From Lachnospiraceae bacterium (GTDB taxonomy: Bacteria > Bacillota > Clostridia > Lachnospirales > Lachnospiraceae): 64,000 nt of DNA. Where the stretch lies: positions 1 to 64,000 of the forward strand of contig JAFSTN010000028.1 in assembly GCA_017450485.1 (NCBI GenBank), in the 5' to 3' direction. The notes beneath the pieces were generated by a model. The model searched no databases. It was not told the origin of the DNA and was given only the letters and a program-made list of their open reading frames with translations. A program made the translations under genes and the position numbers. This document shows, one piece after another, positions 1 through 8,161 of this stretch (position 1 is the stretch's first letter; each line of letters begins with the position of its first letter).

Positions 1-148
1 TGCGCAGGCTTTGTTGTCTGCAAAAACCGCAGACAAATGGGGCAAGTTTCACTTTCCCCATCGGCGTGAAAATCACGCCTTCCCCTATCTCATATCCCGA
101 TGAAGTTTTGCAGGAAATACCCCTGCTATCACTCTATCGGACTATGGT

Positions 149-183
149 CGTATCCGAGCCGAGCGAACTGGCTTGCGGATACG
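149..183. other. Candidate oriT hairpin upstream of the relaxase
   Basis: CGTATCCG (149-156) pairs with CGGATACG (176-183), and AGCC (157-160) pairs with GGCT (170-173), giving a long stem about 115 bp upstream of the relaxase start. Relaxases of this family usually nick beside such a hairpin close to their own gene. Two smaller hairpins lie nearby: GTCTGC with GCAGAC near 16-35, and GGCGTGA with TCACGCC near 62-80. The rest of 1-296 shows no gene. The nick site cannot be read directly. Confidence 0.45.
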
Positions 184-296
184 ATAAATGACCGCTTACG
201 ATTCATTTTTTGATAGCGATACCGCATCAGAAACTGATCGCAGACGGTCATTTTTGTTTTCATTTTCAAATTACATTTTTAAGAACGGAGGTCATT

Positions 297-1877
297 ATGG
301 CAGAAACAATTCAGATACATTTTACCGGTTCAATCGTGAGCCGTAATCAAGGGCAATCCGCAGTAGAACATGCCGCATACCGGAGCGGTGAAAAGCTCTA
401 CCTTGACCGTGAAGGAGAGACTTTTGATTATACGAGAAAAGGAGGCGTTTTGTACACGGAGATCATGCTCGCGGATCATGCTCCGCCGGAGTGGAATGAC
501 CGTCAGACACTATGGAACGCTGTCGAGGATTTTGAGAAGAAATGCGATGCCCAGCTTGCCCGAAGTTTAGAGTTTTCTCTTCCGTTTGATCTTCCTATGG
601 ATGAGAACATAAAGCTGTGCCGTGAGGTTGCGGAGTATTATCGCAAACAGGGTATGTGTGTCGATTTCTGTATCCATGCACCGGACGGAGGAAATAAAAA
701 TATCCATTGTCACATGATGCTTACGATAAGACCGCTTAACATTGACGGAACTTTTGTAAAGCATAAGAGCCATCGCAAATATATCCTTGATGAAAACGGT
801 CAGAAGATACCATTAAAGAACGGGAAAGACTATAAAACCAAAAAGGTCAATGTGGTGGATTGGGATGATAAGGGAAACATGGAAAAATGGCGCGCCAACT
901 ATGCTGCTCTTATGGAGAAATACTTAAAAAATCACGGGCTTGATGTTAAGGTGGAGCATCGCTCTTTTGAAAAGCAGGGGATCCATCGTATCCCAACCAT
1001 TCATATGGGACCGCAGGTGGCGGCTATGGAACGAAAAGGCATCCGCACACGAGTCGGTGATATGAACCGTGAGATAAGGCTCATAAATGAGATACTGGAG
1101 CGTGGGGATAAGGCAGAGCATGAACTTGATGAAAAAATCAGAAAGCTTGAGATGCTCATCGAGCGTGAAAAGGCAAGAGAAAAAGAGGAAGCACTTAAGG
1201 CAAATACCGTAGAAGTAATGCTCCTTGAATATCAACATAACCGCTCAAAATTCATTCAGGATGCAGGTATCCATGAGCGAAGTTCTACCAAGACAAGGAA
1301 CCTTCAGGACTTCGCGGCAATGTATGCCTATCTGCAAGCACATGATATTAAAACGCTTGAGGATCTTCAGAAGGCAATACAGGATGAAAAGGATAATCGC
1401 AGGACGGCTATCCACACCCAGAATGATATCAGCAAGAAGCAAAAGGATATGGAAAGTCTTATCACCGCAGGAGAAAACTATAAGCCGTTAAAGAAATATC
1501 ATAGGACACTGGATACGCTGGAAGGAGCAAAACGTCAGGAGTTCAAGGATAAGTATTGGAATCAGCTTGCTCTTGCGGATTCATGGCTGGCTTCAATTAA
1601 ACACTATACCGGCAAGACACTGTTTCAGCCGTCAAAATGGGAAAAAGACGCCAAGCAACTTGTAACAGATATGGCTAATGCGAAGAAAGCATTGCAGACA
1701 GCTGATACAAATATCGAAATGCTTTCGGACATCCTTGATATGGTGCAGGCGGTAGATACTTCAAGACAGGTGGCAAGGCGTAAGGAAATGCAGAAGAATA
1801 CACCTGTGATGTCTCAACCGCAGCGTCAGGAACCGGATCAGCCGAGCAAGCCGAATAGAGGCGGGGACGCAAGGTGA
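297..1877 (+). CDS. MobA/MobL family relaxase
   Basis: Plasmid/transposon mobilization relaxase of 526 residues that would nick oriT and pilot single-stranded DNA into a recipient. The N-terminal half carries the family signature: an AAYRSG motif near residue 25 and the metal-binding HUH-type motif IHCHMML near residue 135. The C-terminal half is charged and helical (coiled-coil). The start at 297 is chosen because AACGGAGG lies just upstream; an in-frame start at 210 would add 29 residues with no ribosome site. It is the first of three plus-strand genes of the element. Family assignment is firm; the exact transposon family is inferred. Confidence 0.9.
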   Translation: MAETIQIHFTGSIVSRNQGQSAVEHAAYRSGEKLYLDREGETFDYTRKGGVLYTEIMLADHAPPEWNDRQTLWNAVEDFEKKCDAQLARSLEFSLPFDLPMDENIKLCREVAEYYRKQGMCVDFCIHAPDGGNKNIHCHMMLTIRPLNIDGTFVKHKSHRKYILDENGQKIPLKNGKDYKTKKVNVVDWDDKGNMEKWRANYAALMEKYLKNHGLDVKVEHRSFEKQGIHRIPTIHMGPQVAAMERKGIRTRVGDMNREIRLINEILERGDKAEHELDEKIRKLEMLIEREKAREKEEALKANTVEVMLLEYQHNRSKFIQDAGIHERSSTKTRNLQDFAAMYAYLQAHDIKTLEDLQKAIQDEKDNRRTAIHTQNDISKKQKDMESLITAGENYKPLKKYHRTLDTLEGAKRQEFKDKYWNQLALADSWLASIKHYTGKTLFQPSKWEKDAKQLVTDMANAKKALQTADTNIEMLSDILDMVQAVDTSRQVARRKEMQKNTPVMSQPQRQEPDQPSKPNRGGDAR

Positions 1878-2012
1878 TCCGTTCATGTGCTGCCCACCAA
1901 TCACATCAAAGGTGGCATGGAGCTATGCTCATAAGCGGCATAGCTATCGAAAAGCTATCGGCGGCATGACACCGAAATACTACAGCGACAGTGCGGAAAG
2001 GAGAGGATTTAT

Positions 2013-2192
2013 GTGGATAAGAAGAATAACAGCACCTCCCGCCGTGGAGGATATAAGCGCCGCAAGGACAAGACTGTGAAGATCGTTATCACACCTGTTT
2101 ATATAGGTGACAGACCTATGAGTGATCTCATCGGATATGTAGTCATGGACAACATCAGGCATGAAGCAGAAAACCAGGAAACATCAGCATAA
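2013..2192 (+). CDS. Small element-encoded protein (59 aa, GTG start)
   Basis: A 59-residue protein with a basic N-terminus (KRRKDK) followed by a hydrophobic and charged segment containing VKIVITPVYIGDRPM. It starts with GTG; GGAAAGGAGAGG sits 5-10 nt upstream, a good ribosome site. It lies between relaxase and recombinase, where Tn4451-like elements often carry very small accessory genes. An overlapping ATG frame starting two bases earlier (2011) ends at an internal stop and looks less protein-like. Function is not recognised; a small DNA-binding or regulatory role is only a guess from its charge and position. Confidence 0.6.
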   Translation: MDKKNNSTSRRGGYKRRKDKTVKIVITPVYIGDRPMSDLIGYVVMDNIRHEAENQETSA

Positions 2193-2230
2193 AACAGGCA
2201 CGGGATAATGTGAATTATTCGTTAAAAAGC

Positions 2231-2259
2231 TTGAACAACACAGGGCATCACGCTATACT
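2231..2259 (+). promoter_or_regulatory. Promoter of the serine recombinase
   Basis: TTGAAC at 2231-2236, a 17-bp spacer and TATACT at 2254-2259 form a near-consensus sigma-70 (SigA) promoter. Transcription would start near 2266, about 40 nt upstream of the recombinase ATG, which has AAGGAGG as ribosome site. The box overlaps the inverted repeat at 2244-2285. Confidence 0.65.
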
Positions 2260-2285
2260 CTTTTCAGGTGAATAGCTGTGATGCC
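2244..2285. repeat. Inverted repeat straddling the recombinase promoter
   Basis: GGCATCAC (2244-2251) followed by GCTAT (2252-2256) is mirrored by ATAGC (2272-2276), one extra T, and GTGATGCC (2278-2285): 13 paired bases with one bulge. The arms cover the -10 box and the expected start of transcription. It could be a binding site for an autoregulator (recombinase or the small protein), a recombinase site, or an RNA hairpin limiting translation. The sequence does not decide between these. Confidence 0.5.
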
Positions 2286-2306
2286 TTGTAGATAAGGAGG
2301 TAAAAA

Positions 2307-3938
2307 ATGACAAGGCAGACAGCAAAAGAAAAACATACAGCTTTATATTGCAGACTCTCAAAGGATGACGGTAACTTGGGAGAAAGCTCAAGTATCCAGT
2401 CGCAAAAAGAGATGCTCACACGGTATGCCAGAGATCATGGATTTCAGAACATATCCATCTATGTAGATGATGGTTATTCCGGCACCAATTTCAACAGACC
2501 GGATTTTCAGAGATTGATCTCGGATATCGAAAATGGCGAGATTTCTACCTTGATAACCAAGGATCTTTCAAGGCTGGGCAGAAACTATCTGGAGACAGGT
2601 GTATATCTGGAGATTTTCTTCCCGGAACACGGTGTACGCTTCATAGCTGTAAATGACGGTGTTGATTCGGATGAGTCGGAAAGTGTGGATTTTACACCAT
2701 TCCGAAATATCATCAACGAATTATATGCCAAGGATACGAGCAAGAAGACCAAGACAGCCAAGCGCGCCAGGGTAATGTCCGGTATGTTCATCGGATCAAG
2801 TGCTCCTTACGGGTATATGAAAGATCCGGATGACCGGCACAGGCTTATCATTGACGAACGGTATGCACCGGTTGTCCGTAAGATATTTGATCTTGCAAAG
2901 GACGGAATGGGTGCCGCGAAGATCAGCAATTATCTTAACACTCAGCATATCTTAAGACCGGCCATAGTTAACGAGAATAACTTTGACAGGTTCTTTGATG
3001 GCGAGGATGATGAGAAGCGCTATTACTGGCACAGCACAACCGTGAGAGGCATTTTGAGGAATCCCATATATGCGGGGCATCTTGTTATGGACAAGAGACC
3101 GACGCTCTCCTTTAAGAGCAAGAAGCGCCTGAGAGTACTCCCGGAGAATTACACCATTGTGCCTAATACGCACGAGGCTATCGTGGATCCTGAGGACTTT
3201 GAAGTCATCCAGCGTATGATCACAAGCAGAAGGTTGGAACCGAGAGCAGATCGAATGACCAATATCTTTGCGGGACTGATCAAATGCGCTGATTGCGGAA
3301 AGTCAATGATACTTACCAGAACCCATCGATCACCTAAAGGGCGCGAACCCTTAGACCTGTATATCTATATGTGCAACAATTACAGGACTTCCGGTCGTAA
3401 GGAATGCTCCATGCACTGGCTGGAGTCAAGGGATCTGTACGAAGCGGTTTTAGACGATATCCGAAAGCATGCAAAAGAAGCACTTAAGGATGACAAGGGT
3501 ATGGCGGATCGTCTGATAAGCCAGCTGGGAGCCGACAAGAAGACACAGGATAAAGCTGTAAAAAAGGAATTAAGCAACAAGAGATCAAGACTGGCCGAGG
3601 TGGACAAGCTCTTTGCGAAGCTGTATGAGGATATGGCAAATGACAGGATCACCGAAAGAAACTATCAGATGATGTGCCATAAGTACGAAGCCGAGCAGGC
3701 AGAACTTCAGATGCGTATCGACGAGATTGTGTCTAAAATGGATGAAAAGGCCGAAAAAAGCGATAACATCCAGAAGTACACACATCTCATCAAGGAATAC
3801 GCCGGGATCAAAGAGCTTGACGCAGCTCTTCTCAACCGTCTGGTTGATAAGATCACCGTAACTGAACCTAAAGAAGTTGACGGTGAAAAGGTACAGGAGA
3901 TCAGGATCTATTATAAGTTCATAGGGAATATATCATAA
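2307..3938 (+). CDS. Large serine recombinase (TnpX-like)
   Basis: Site-specific recombinase of 543 residues expected to excise and integrate the element through a Ser-DNA intermediate. The N-terminal resolvase domain carries the YCRLS motif at 14-18, with Ser18 as the likely nucleophile, plus GYSGTNFNRP and TKDLSRLGR. A recombinase domain follows (about 155-300), then a zinc ribbon (IKCADCGKSM, with later Cys near residues 355 and 370), then a charged coiled-coil tail. TnpX proteins are usually longer (about 700 residues), but shorter members are common in Lachnospiraceae. AAGGAGG precedes the ATG. The gene sits at the right end of the element. Confidence 0.92.
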   Translation: MTRQTAKEKHTALYCRLSKDDGNLGESSSIQSQKEMLTRYARDHGFQNISIYVDDGYSGTNFNRPDFQRLISDIENGEISTLITKDLSRLGRNYLETGVYLEIFFPEHGVRFIAVNDGVDSDESESVDFTPFRNIINELYAKDTSKKTKTAKRARVMSGMFIGSSAPYGYMKDPDDRHRLIIDERYAPVVRKIFDLAKDGMGAAKISNYLNTQHILRPAIVNENNFDRFFDGEDDEKRYYWHSTTVRGILRNPIYAGHLVMDKRPTLSFKSKKRLRVLPENYTIVPNTHEAIVDPEDFEVIQRMITSRRLEPRADRMTNIFAGLIKCADCGKSMILTRTHRSPKGREPLDLYIYMCNNYRTSGRKECSMHWLESRDLYEAVLDDIRKHAKEALKDDKGMADRLISQLGADKKTQDKAVKKELSNKRSRLAEVDKLFAKLYEDMANDRITERNYQMMCHKYEAEQAELQMRIDEIVSKMDEKAEKSDNIQKYTHLIKEYAGIKELDAALLNRLVDKITVTEPKEVDGEKVQEIRIYYKFIGNIS

Positions 3939-3939
3939 A

Positions 3940-4019
3940 CGGAGGGGCGGCTCTGCGGTGCGAATGTGAAATGTATCGCAGAGTATGTCCCTCCGACGTC
4001 GGTATTGGGCCGACCGGAG
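3940..4019. repeat. Nested inverted repeats at the right end of the element
   Basis: Immediately after the recombinase stop, CGGAGGG (3940-3946) pairs with CCCTCCG (3989-3995) and, inside it, CTCTGCG (3951-3957) pairs with CGCAGAG (3977-3983). A second competing hairpin follows: CTCCG (3991-3995) with CGGAG (4015-4019) and GTCGG (3998-4002) with CCGAC (4010-4014). CGGAG is then repeated three times in a row. This is likely the attachment-site region, a terminator, or both. Confidence 0.5.
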
Positions 4020-4032
4020 CGGAGCGGAGACC

Positions 4033-4057
4033 GTGGGTTCGAATCCCGTCGCCCCGA
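4033..4057 (+). other. tRNA-like 3' end (T-arm and acceptor), probable integration target remnant
   Basis: GTGGG, the seven-base loop TTCGAAT and CCCGT form a T-arm (with wobble pairs), followed by an acceptor-like strand CGCCCCG and a discriminator A. The CCCCGA ending is like tRNA-Pro. No matching 5' half (D-arm, anticodon arm) could be folded upstream, so this is not a complete tRNA. It most likely marks the border where the element joined the chromosome. An open frame on the opposite strand here is a by-product of the tRNA tail. Confidence 0.5.
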
Positions 4058-4110
4058 TTATCATTTTTCGAATTAAATAGATAGGTCGGAGTTTGACGTA
4101 AAACTACAAT

Positions 4111-4158
4111 AAGCGCCTCAAATCGCAAGATTTGAGGCGCTTGTTTGTCGATTTTTTT
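4111..4158 (+). terminator. Strong intrinsic terminator
   Basis: AAGCGCCTCAAATC (4111-4124) pairs perfectly with GATTTGAGGCGCTT (4129-4142) around a GCAA tetraloop, followed after 9 nt by seven T. It insulates the element and tRNA remnant from the transporter operon. Confidence 0.8.
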
Positions 4159-4237
4159 CCGTTTTCAGTTAAGATATCTATGCCCGTGTTGAAGATTAAA
4201 AAACGGGGCCATACAATTTATATGTCATAACGTTCAT

Positions 4238-4267
4238 TTGTTATAACTACTCCATCTTTGTTATACA
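4238..4267 (+). promoter_or_regulatory. Candidate promoter of the LplABC-type operon
   Basis: TTGTTA (4238-4243), an 18-bp spacer and TATACA (4262-4267), about 35 bp before the first permease, whose ribosome site is GAGGTG. Nothing else is seen in the gap between the terminator and this gene. Confidence 0.45.
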
Positions 4268-4302
4268 CACTCATAGCATATCAATAATTGTCGAGGTGCT
4301 GA

Positions 4303-5211
4303 ATGAACAGAAAAAAGTTACGTGGCTACAGAGAATTTCTTTACGTTCTGCCTTTCATCATTCTGGTTTTGATCTTTGCATACTATCCGCTGTACGGATG
4401 GGTATATGCATTCTATGATTACAAACCTCCGGCACCACTTTCCAAGGATCTTTTTGTCGGGTTCAAATGGTTCCACTATATGATCGATAACGATATCAAG
4501 CGTAAGCAGCTGCTTCAGGTTCTGGTCAATACCTTTGCTATAAGCGGACTAAGCATGTTGTTCTCATGGTTCCCCATGATGTTCGCGGTATTTCTTAATG
4601 AGATCAAGTGCAAGCCGTATAAGAAGTTCGTACAGACCGTTACCACTCTTCCGAACTTTATCAGCTGGGTACTGGTATACTCCATAGCATTCTGTATTTT
4701 CAACAGTACCGGTGTGGTTAACTCTCTGCTTACCCAGTGGGGCGTTATCTCCAAGCCCATCATGTTCCTGCAGTCATCCAAGCATATCTGGTTCAAGATG
4801 TGGCTGTGGCTGACATGGAAGAACGCCGGCTGGGCAGCGATCATGTATATTGCGGCCATTACCGGTATAGATGAGGAACTGATAGATGCAGCCAAGGTGG
4901 ACGGTGCCAATCGCTGGAAGACGATCTGGCATATTACGATCCCCAGTATCCTGCCCACTTATCTGGTACTGCTTTTCCTGAACATGGCAAACTTCCTGTC
5001 AAACGGCATGGAGCAGTTCTTCGTGTTCCAGAACTCGTTCAACAAGGATTACATCCAGGTGCTCGACCTGTATGTATATAATCTGGCCATGGGTAACGGC
5101 GGATATTCGCTGTCCACAGCCATAGGTGTTCTGAAGAGTCTGATCAGTATCGTACTCCTGTGTACCATGAACGCCATATCCAAACTTACAAGAGGGGAGG
5201 GCTTCATCTGA
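4303..5211 (+). CDS. ABC sugar transporter permease (LplB-like)
   Basis: Inner-membrane permease of 302 residues with about six membrane helices. It belongs to the group that couples LplA-type lipoproteins with LplB/LplC-type permeases, often annotated as aldouronate or complex-polysaccharide importers. The cytoplasmic EAA loop that docks the ATPase is visible (EELIDAAKVDGANRWKTI, about residues 191-208). The next permease gene starts on the last base of its stop codon, so the two are translationally coupled. No ATPase gene is nearby; clostridial carbohydrate importers commonly share one MsmK/UgpC-type ATPase. The substrate cannot be read from sequence. Confidence 0.88.
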   Translation: MNRKKLRGYREFLYVLPFIILVLIFAYYPLYGWVYAFYDYKPPAPLSKDLFVGFKWFHYMIDNDIKRKQLLQVLVNTFAISGLSMLFSWFPMMFAVFLNEIKCKPYKKFVQTVTTLPNFISWVLVYSIAFCIFNSTGVVNSLLTQWGVISKPIMFLQSSKHIWFKMWLWLTWKNAGWAAIMYIAAITGIDEELIDAAKVDGANRWKTIWHITIPSILPTYLVLLFLNMANFLSNGMEQFFVFQNSFNKDYIQVLDLYVYNLAMGNGGYSLSTAIGVLKSLISIVLLCTMNAISKLTRGEGFI

Positions 5212-6212
5212 TGGCAGACACAGCAACCAAAGAAACCATAGAGACAACAGCGGAAGAGACAGTGGCAGAAGAGACCATCACGGAAGAAAGCGCACCCGTT
5301 GTGGTAAAGAAGCATAGAAAGATCGATATCACCGATACGATAATGAGTGTCGTTACGTATATCGTATACACATTTTTCGCATTTGTCTGTGTATATCCGT
5401 TTTATTACATATTCATCAATACGATCAGTTCCAACGATCTGAGTGCCAGAGGTAAGATCACCTTCTGGCCCAAGGAACTGCATCTGACCAACTATGTGAA
5501 TGTATCCCATATTCCTTCGCTTGTAGATGCGTTCCAGATATCACTGGCAAGAACCATACTCGGAACACTGCTTACCGTCGGTGCATCAGCTTTTCTGGGA
5601 TATATGTTCACACGCGAGACCATGTGGCACCGTAAGATATGGTATCGTCTGACCGTTGCCACGATGTACTTTAATGCCGGTATCATCCCGTTCTTTATCA
5701 CGATGAAGAACATTCATCTGTATGACACGTTCTGGGTATATATACTGCCTACCATCGTATCTCCTTTCTATATAGTACTGTGCAAGACATTTGTTGAGTC
5801 GGTACCTAAGGAGCTTACAGATGCGGCTGAGCTTGACGGAGCGGGTACCATACGTACATTTATCTCTGTCATCATACCGGTCATCAAGCCGATCCTGGCT
5901 ACGGTAGCCATATTCAGTGCGGTTGCCCAGTGGAACTCTTTCCAGGATACACTGCTCCTGACCAGCAGTCCCAAACTGTCGACACTTCAGTTTACGCTGT
6001 ACCAGTACATCAATCAGGCCAGCTCGCTGAAGGCGATAGTCAACAGCAGTACGAGTGCCTCCTCGATGGCAGCTTCGCTGGCACATGCCGCCACGGCCAC
6101 ATCGATCCGTATGACGGTTACGATCGTCGTGGTTGCGCCTATCCTGCTGGTTTATCCTATTTTCCAGAAGTACTTTGTAAAGGGCATCATGATAGGAGCC
6201 GTGAAGGGATAA
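5211..6212 (+). CDS. ABC sugar transporter permease (LplC/YtcP-like)
   Basis: Second permease of the pair, 333 residues. It has an unusual acidic, Thr/Glu-rich N-terminal cytoplasmic extension (about 40 residues) before the first membrane helix, then about six helices. The EAA loop is at KELTDAAELDGAG (about residues 200-212). The start at 5211 is chosen because it overlaps the upstream stop (TGATG) and GGGGAGG precedes it; an in-frame start at 5160 would lie inside the previous gene. It should form a heterodimeric channel with the preceding permease. Confidence 0.87.
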   Translation: MADTATKETIETTAEETVAEETITEESAPVVVKKHRKIDITDTIMSVVTYIVYTFFAFVCVYPFYYIFINTISSNDLSARGKITFWPKELHLTNYVNVSHIPSLVDAFQISLARTILGTLLTVGASAFLGYMFTRETMWHRKIWYRLTVATMYFNAGIIPFFITMKNIHLYDTFWVYILPTIVSPFYIVLCKTFVESVPKELTDAAELDGAGTIRTFISVIIPVIKPILATVAIFSAVAQWNSFQDTLLLTSSPKLSTLQFTLYQYINQASSLKAIVNSSTSASSMAASLAHAATATSIRMTVTIVVVAPILLVYPIFQKYFVKGIMIGAVKG

Positions 6213-6299
6213 TTCACGGGCATGGTTCTTACATTATGTTAGTTATGGTCTTCGGATCTGAAACTATAAATCCATTCCAAGCAAAAAGGGAGGTACAAA

Positions 6300-8078
6300 A
6301 TGAAATTTAAAAAAATCGTTTCATTGTTCGCCGCCACCGCATTGCTCGTAGGAACTCTTGCGGGATGTGGCGGAACTGCACCGGCTGATACCGGAAGCAG
6401 TGATGCGGGAACTACTGCACAGACTACCGACAGCGGTTCTTCCGATGCAGGCAGCGACACTACAGCAGCTGCAAGCTCATCAGGTGCCATGGAGATCGAA
6501 GTTTATGATGCAGCAGCTAACTTCCAGGGTCTTCAGACAGGTTGGTTCGATAAGGTAATTAAAGATCGTTTCAACATCGACCTCAACATCATCGCACCTC
6601 AGGTAGCAGGCGATGCTATCTATCAGACCAGAACAAGCTCAGGTAACCTGGGTGATATCGTTCTGCTTGACTCTGTAGACTTTGCAGACTGCGTTAAGGC
6701 CGGACTTATCAAGGATATCACGGCTGATCTGCCTAACTATCCTAACCTGAATGCATATGCAGAGCAGATCTCAACCTACAATGCAGGTCTTGAAGGCAAT
6801 AACGGTGAGATTTACGGTATCCCTACACAGATGATGAATACTTCACCCACCTCCTATTCACAGGATGTTGTTTATTCAAGCCCTCTGCTCCGTTGGGATT
6901 ACTATACAGAGCTGGGCATGCCCGACATCAAGGATCTGGACGGTCTTGTAGATGTACTTGCTCAGATGCAGGAAGCACATCCCACAAATGATGCCGGAGA
7001 TCCCTGCTATGCAGTTTCTCTGTGGCCTGACTGGGATGGTAACGACAACATGCTCGGTATCGCCAATGTTGTTCAGCTGACCACATGGTACGGCGAGAAG
7101 ATCAAGGATTCCGCAATCCTTAAGGCTGACGGAAAGACCTTTACTCCTATCACAGATAAGAATGCAACATACTACAAGATGCTTCACTTCCTGAACACTC
7201 TGTACAGAAGAGGTCTGGTAGACCCCGATTCGGGTACTCAGGACTGGAATGCAGCTTGTGCAAAGATGAGCGCAGGACAGGTTAATCTGTTCTGGTACAG
7301 CTGGCAGACAGGTTTCTGGAACAGCCAGGATCGTCTGAATGACGGTACGGCTATGATCTTCATCCCTGTTGATGATCAGACCTACTATGCAGATGCAGAC
7401 GCTTACTACGGAAGCGGCCGTGTATTCGGTGTAGGTTCGGGTGTAGATGACGAGAAGTATAAGACCATCATGGAATTCCTTGACTGGTATGCATCACCCG
7501 AAGGTCTTGAGTTCCAGCATGCAGGTATCAAGGACTTCACCTATACCGTAGGCGATGACGGCAAGTACACAGCTATCAACGACAACGCTCTGATGGATAA
7601 CCTTCCGGTACCCGAAGAGTACGGCGGAGCAGGTTACAGCGATGGTAACAACCAGATCAACGAGTGGATCGTAAATGCAGCTTCCATCAATCCTAACACA
7701 GGTGAGACCTATCAGAAGGATTACTGGGCATCATGGAAGGCAGCTACCCTGACTCAGATGAAGAAAGACTGGGCGGCTAAATTCGGTGCTGCAGAGCCCG
7801 CTGAGTGGATGAAGAAGAACGGCAAGCTGGTTATCAGCCCTAACGTACCTGTTGCTCTTGCTTCCGATACAGCTGATATCTCCGTAATCCGTAATCAGTG
7901 CAACGAGACTCTTTGTGACTATTCATGGAAGATGATCTTCGTTGATGATGATGCTACATTCGATGCAATGTGGGATGAGATGACAGAGACTCTGGACGGT
8001 ATGGGATTCCAGGATCTGTACAAGTTCGACTGCGAGAAGTGGCAGCCTCAGATCGATGCAAAGAACGCAGTTAAGTAA
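6300..8078 (+). CDS. Extracellular solute-binding lipoprotein (LplA-like)
   Basis: Substrate-binding lipoprotein of 592 residues for the two permeases just upstream. A signal peptide ends in the lipobox LAGC (Cys23), followed by a Ser/Thr/Asp/Ala-rich linker (about 25-65) that would span the cell wall, then a large two-lobed binding domain with many Trp and Tyr, typical of binding proteins for oligosaccharides. GGGAGG lies at a good distance from the ATG. The size fits the LplA/YtcQ group (about 500-600 residues), larger than MalE-type proteins. A terminator follows, so the three genes form one operon. The ligand is unknown. Confidence 0.88.
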   Translation: MKFKKIVSLFAATALLVGTLAGCGGTAPADTGSSDAGTTAQTTDSGSSDAGSDTTAAASSSGAMEIEVYDAAANFQGLQTGWFDKVIKDRFNIDLNIIAPQVAGDAIYQTRTSSGNLGDIVLLDSVDFADCVKAGLIKDITADLPNYPNLNAYAEQISTYNAGLEGNNGEIYGIPTQMMNTSPTSYSQDVVYSSPLLRWDYYTELGMPDIKDLDGLVDVLAQMQEAHPTNDAGDPCYAVSLWPDWDGNDNMLGIANVVQLTTWYGEKIKDSAILKADGKTFTPITDKNATYYKMLHFLNTLYRRGLVDPDSGTQDWNAACAKMSAGQVNLFWYSWQTGFWNSQDRLNDGTAMIFIPVDDQTYYADADAYYGSGRVFGVGSGVDDEKYKTIMEFLDWYASPEGLEFQHAGIKDFTYTVGDDGKYTAINDNALMDNLPVPEEYGGAGYSDGNNQINEWIVNAASINPNTGETYQKDYWASWKAATLTQMKKDWAAKFGAAEPAEWMKKNGKLVISPNVPVALASDTADISVIRNQCNETLCDYSWKMIFVDDDATFDAMWDEMTETLDGMGFQDLYKFDCEKWQPQIDAKNAVK

Positions 8079-8111
8079 TTTGCCGATACACTGATCACTA
8101 TTTGGAATGAC

Positions 8112-8144
8112 AGGCCTCCGGGTGTTTTCCCCGGGGGCCTTTTA
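8112..8144 (+). terminator. Intrinsic terminator after the LplA-like gene
   Basis: AGGCC-CCGGG (8112-8122) pairs with the CCCGG-GGCCT arm ending at 8140, with one mismatch, around a T-rich loop, and runs into TTTT. Confidence 0.75.
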
Positions 8145-8148
8145 TATG

Positions 8149-8154
8149 TATAAT
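8149..8154 (+). promoter_or_regulatory. -10 box very close to the cca start
   Basis: A perfect TATAAT ends 7 nt before the cca ATG. Transcription would begin at or within a base of the start codon, and no ribosome site is visible, so the transcript may be leaderless. The -35 region falls in the preceding terminator and is not convincing. Confidence 0.45.
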
Positions 8155-8161
8155 GTAGAAT

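Larger units (their letters stand above)
1..4057. mobile_element. Right part of a mobilizable element (relaxase + large serine recombinase)
   Basis: The segment carries an oriT-like hairpin, a MobA/MobL relaxase, a small protein and a large serine recombinase, all on the plus strand, and stops at a tRNA-like 3' end. This gene set resembles Tn4451-type mobilizable transposons, where a resolvase-type TnpX excises the element and a Mob protein acts on oriT. No conjugation (type IV secretion) genes are visible, so it would need a helper. The left end lies outside the window, so its full size and cargo are unknown. The right boundary is inferred from the tRNA-like tail and the switch to chromosomal sugar-transport genes. 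Confidence 0.7.

Noticed and set aside
1885-2079. An open frame between relaxase and recombinase
   Set aside because: It lacks a ribosome site, and its second half overlaps the better-supported GTG-start gene in another frame.
3945-4057. A full tRNA gene ending at the CCCCGA tail
   Set aside because: The T-arm and acceptor strand fit, but no D-arm and no anticodon arm with U at position 33 could be folded; the loop TATTGGG does not place an anticodon properly.
3919-4128. A minus-strand open frame over the tRNA-like tail
   Set aside because: It contains GDGIRTHG, the typical translation artefact of a tRNA 3' end, and runs through hairpins and a terminator; no start site support.
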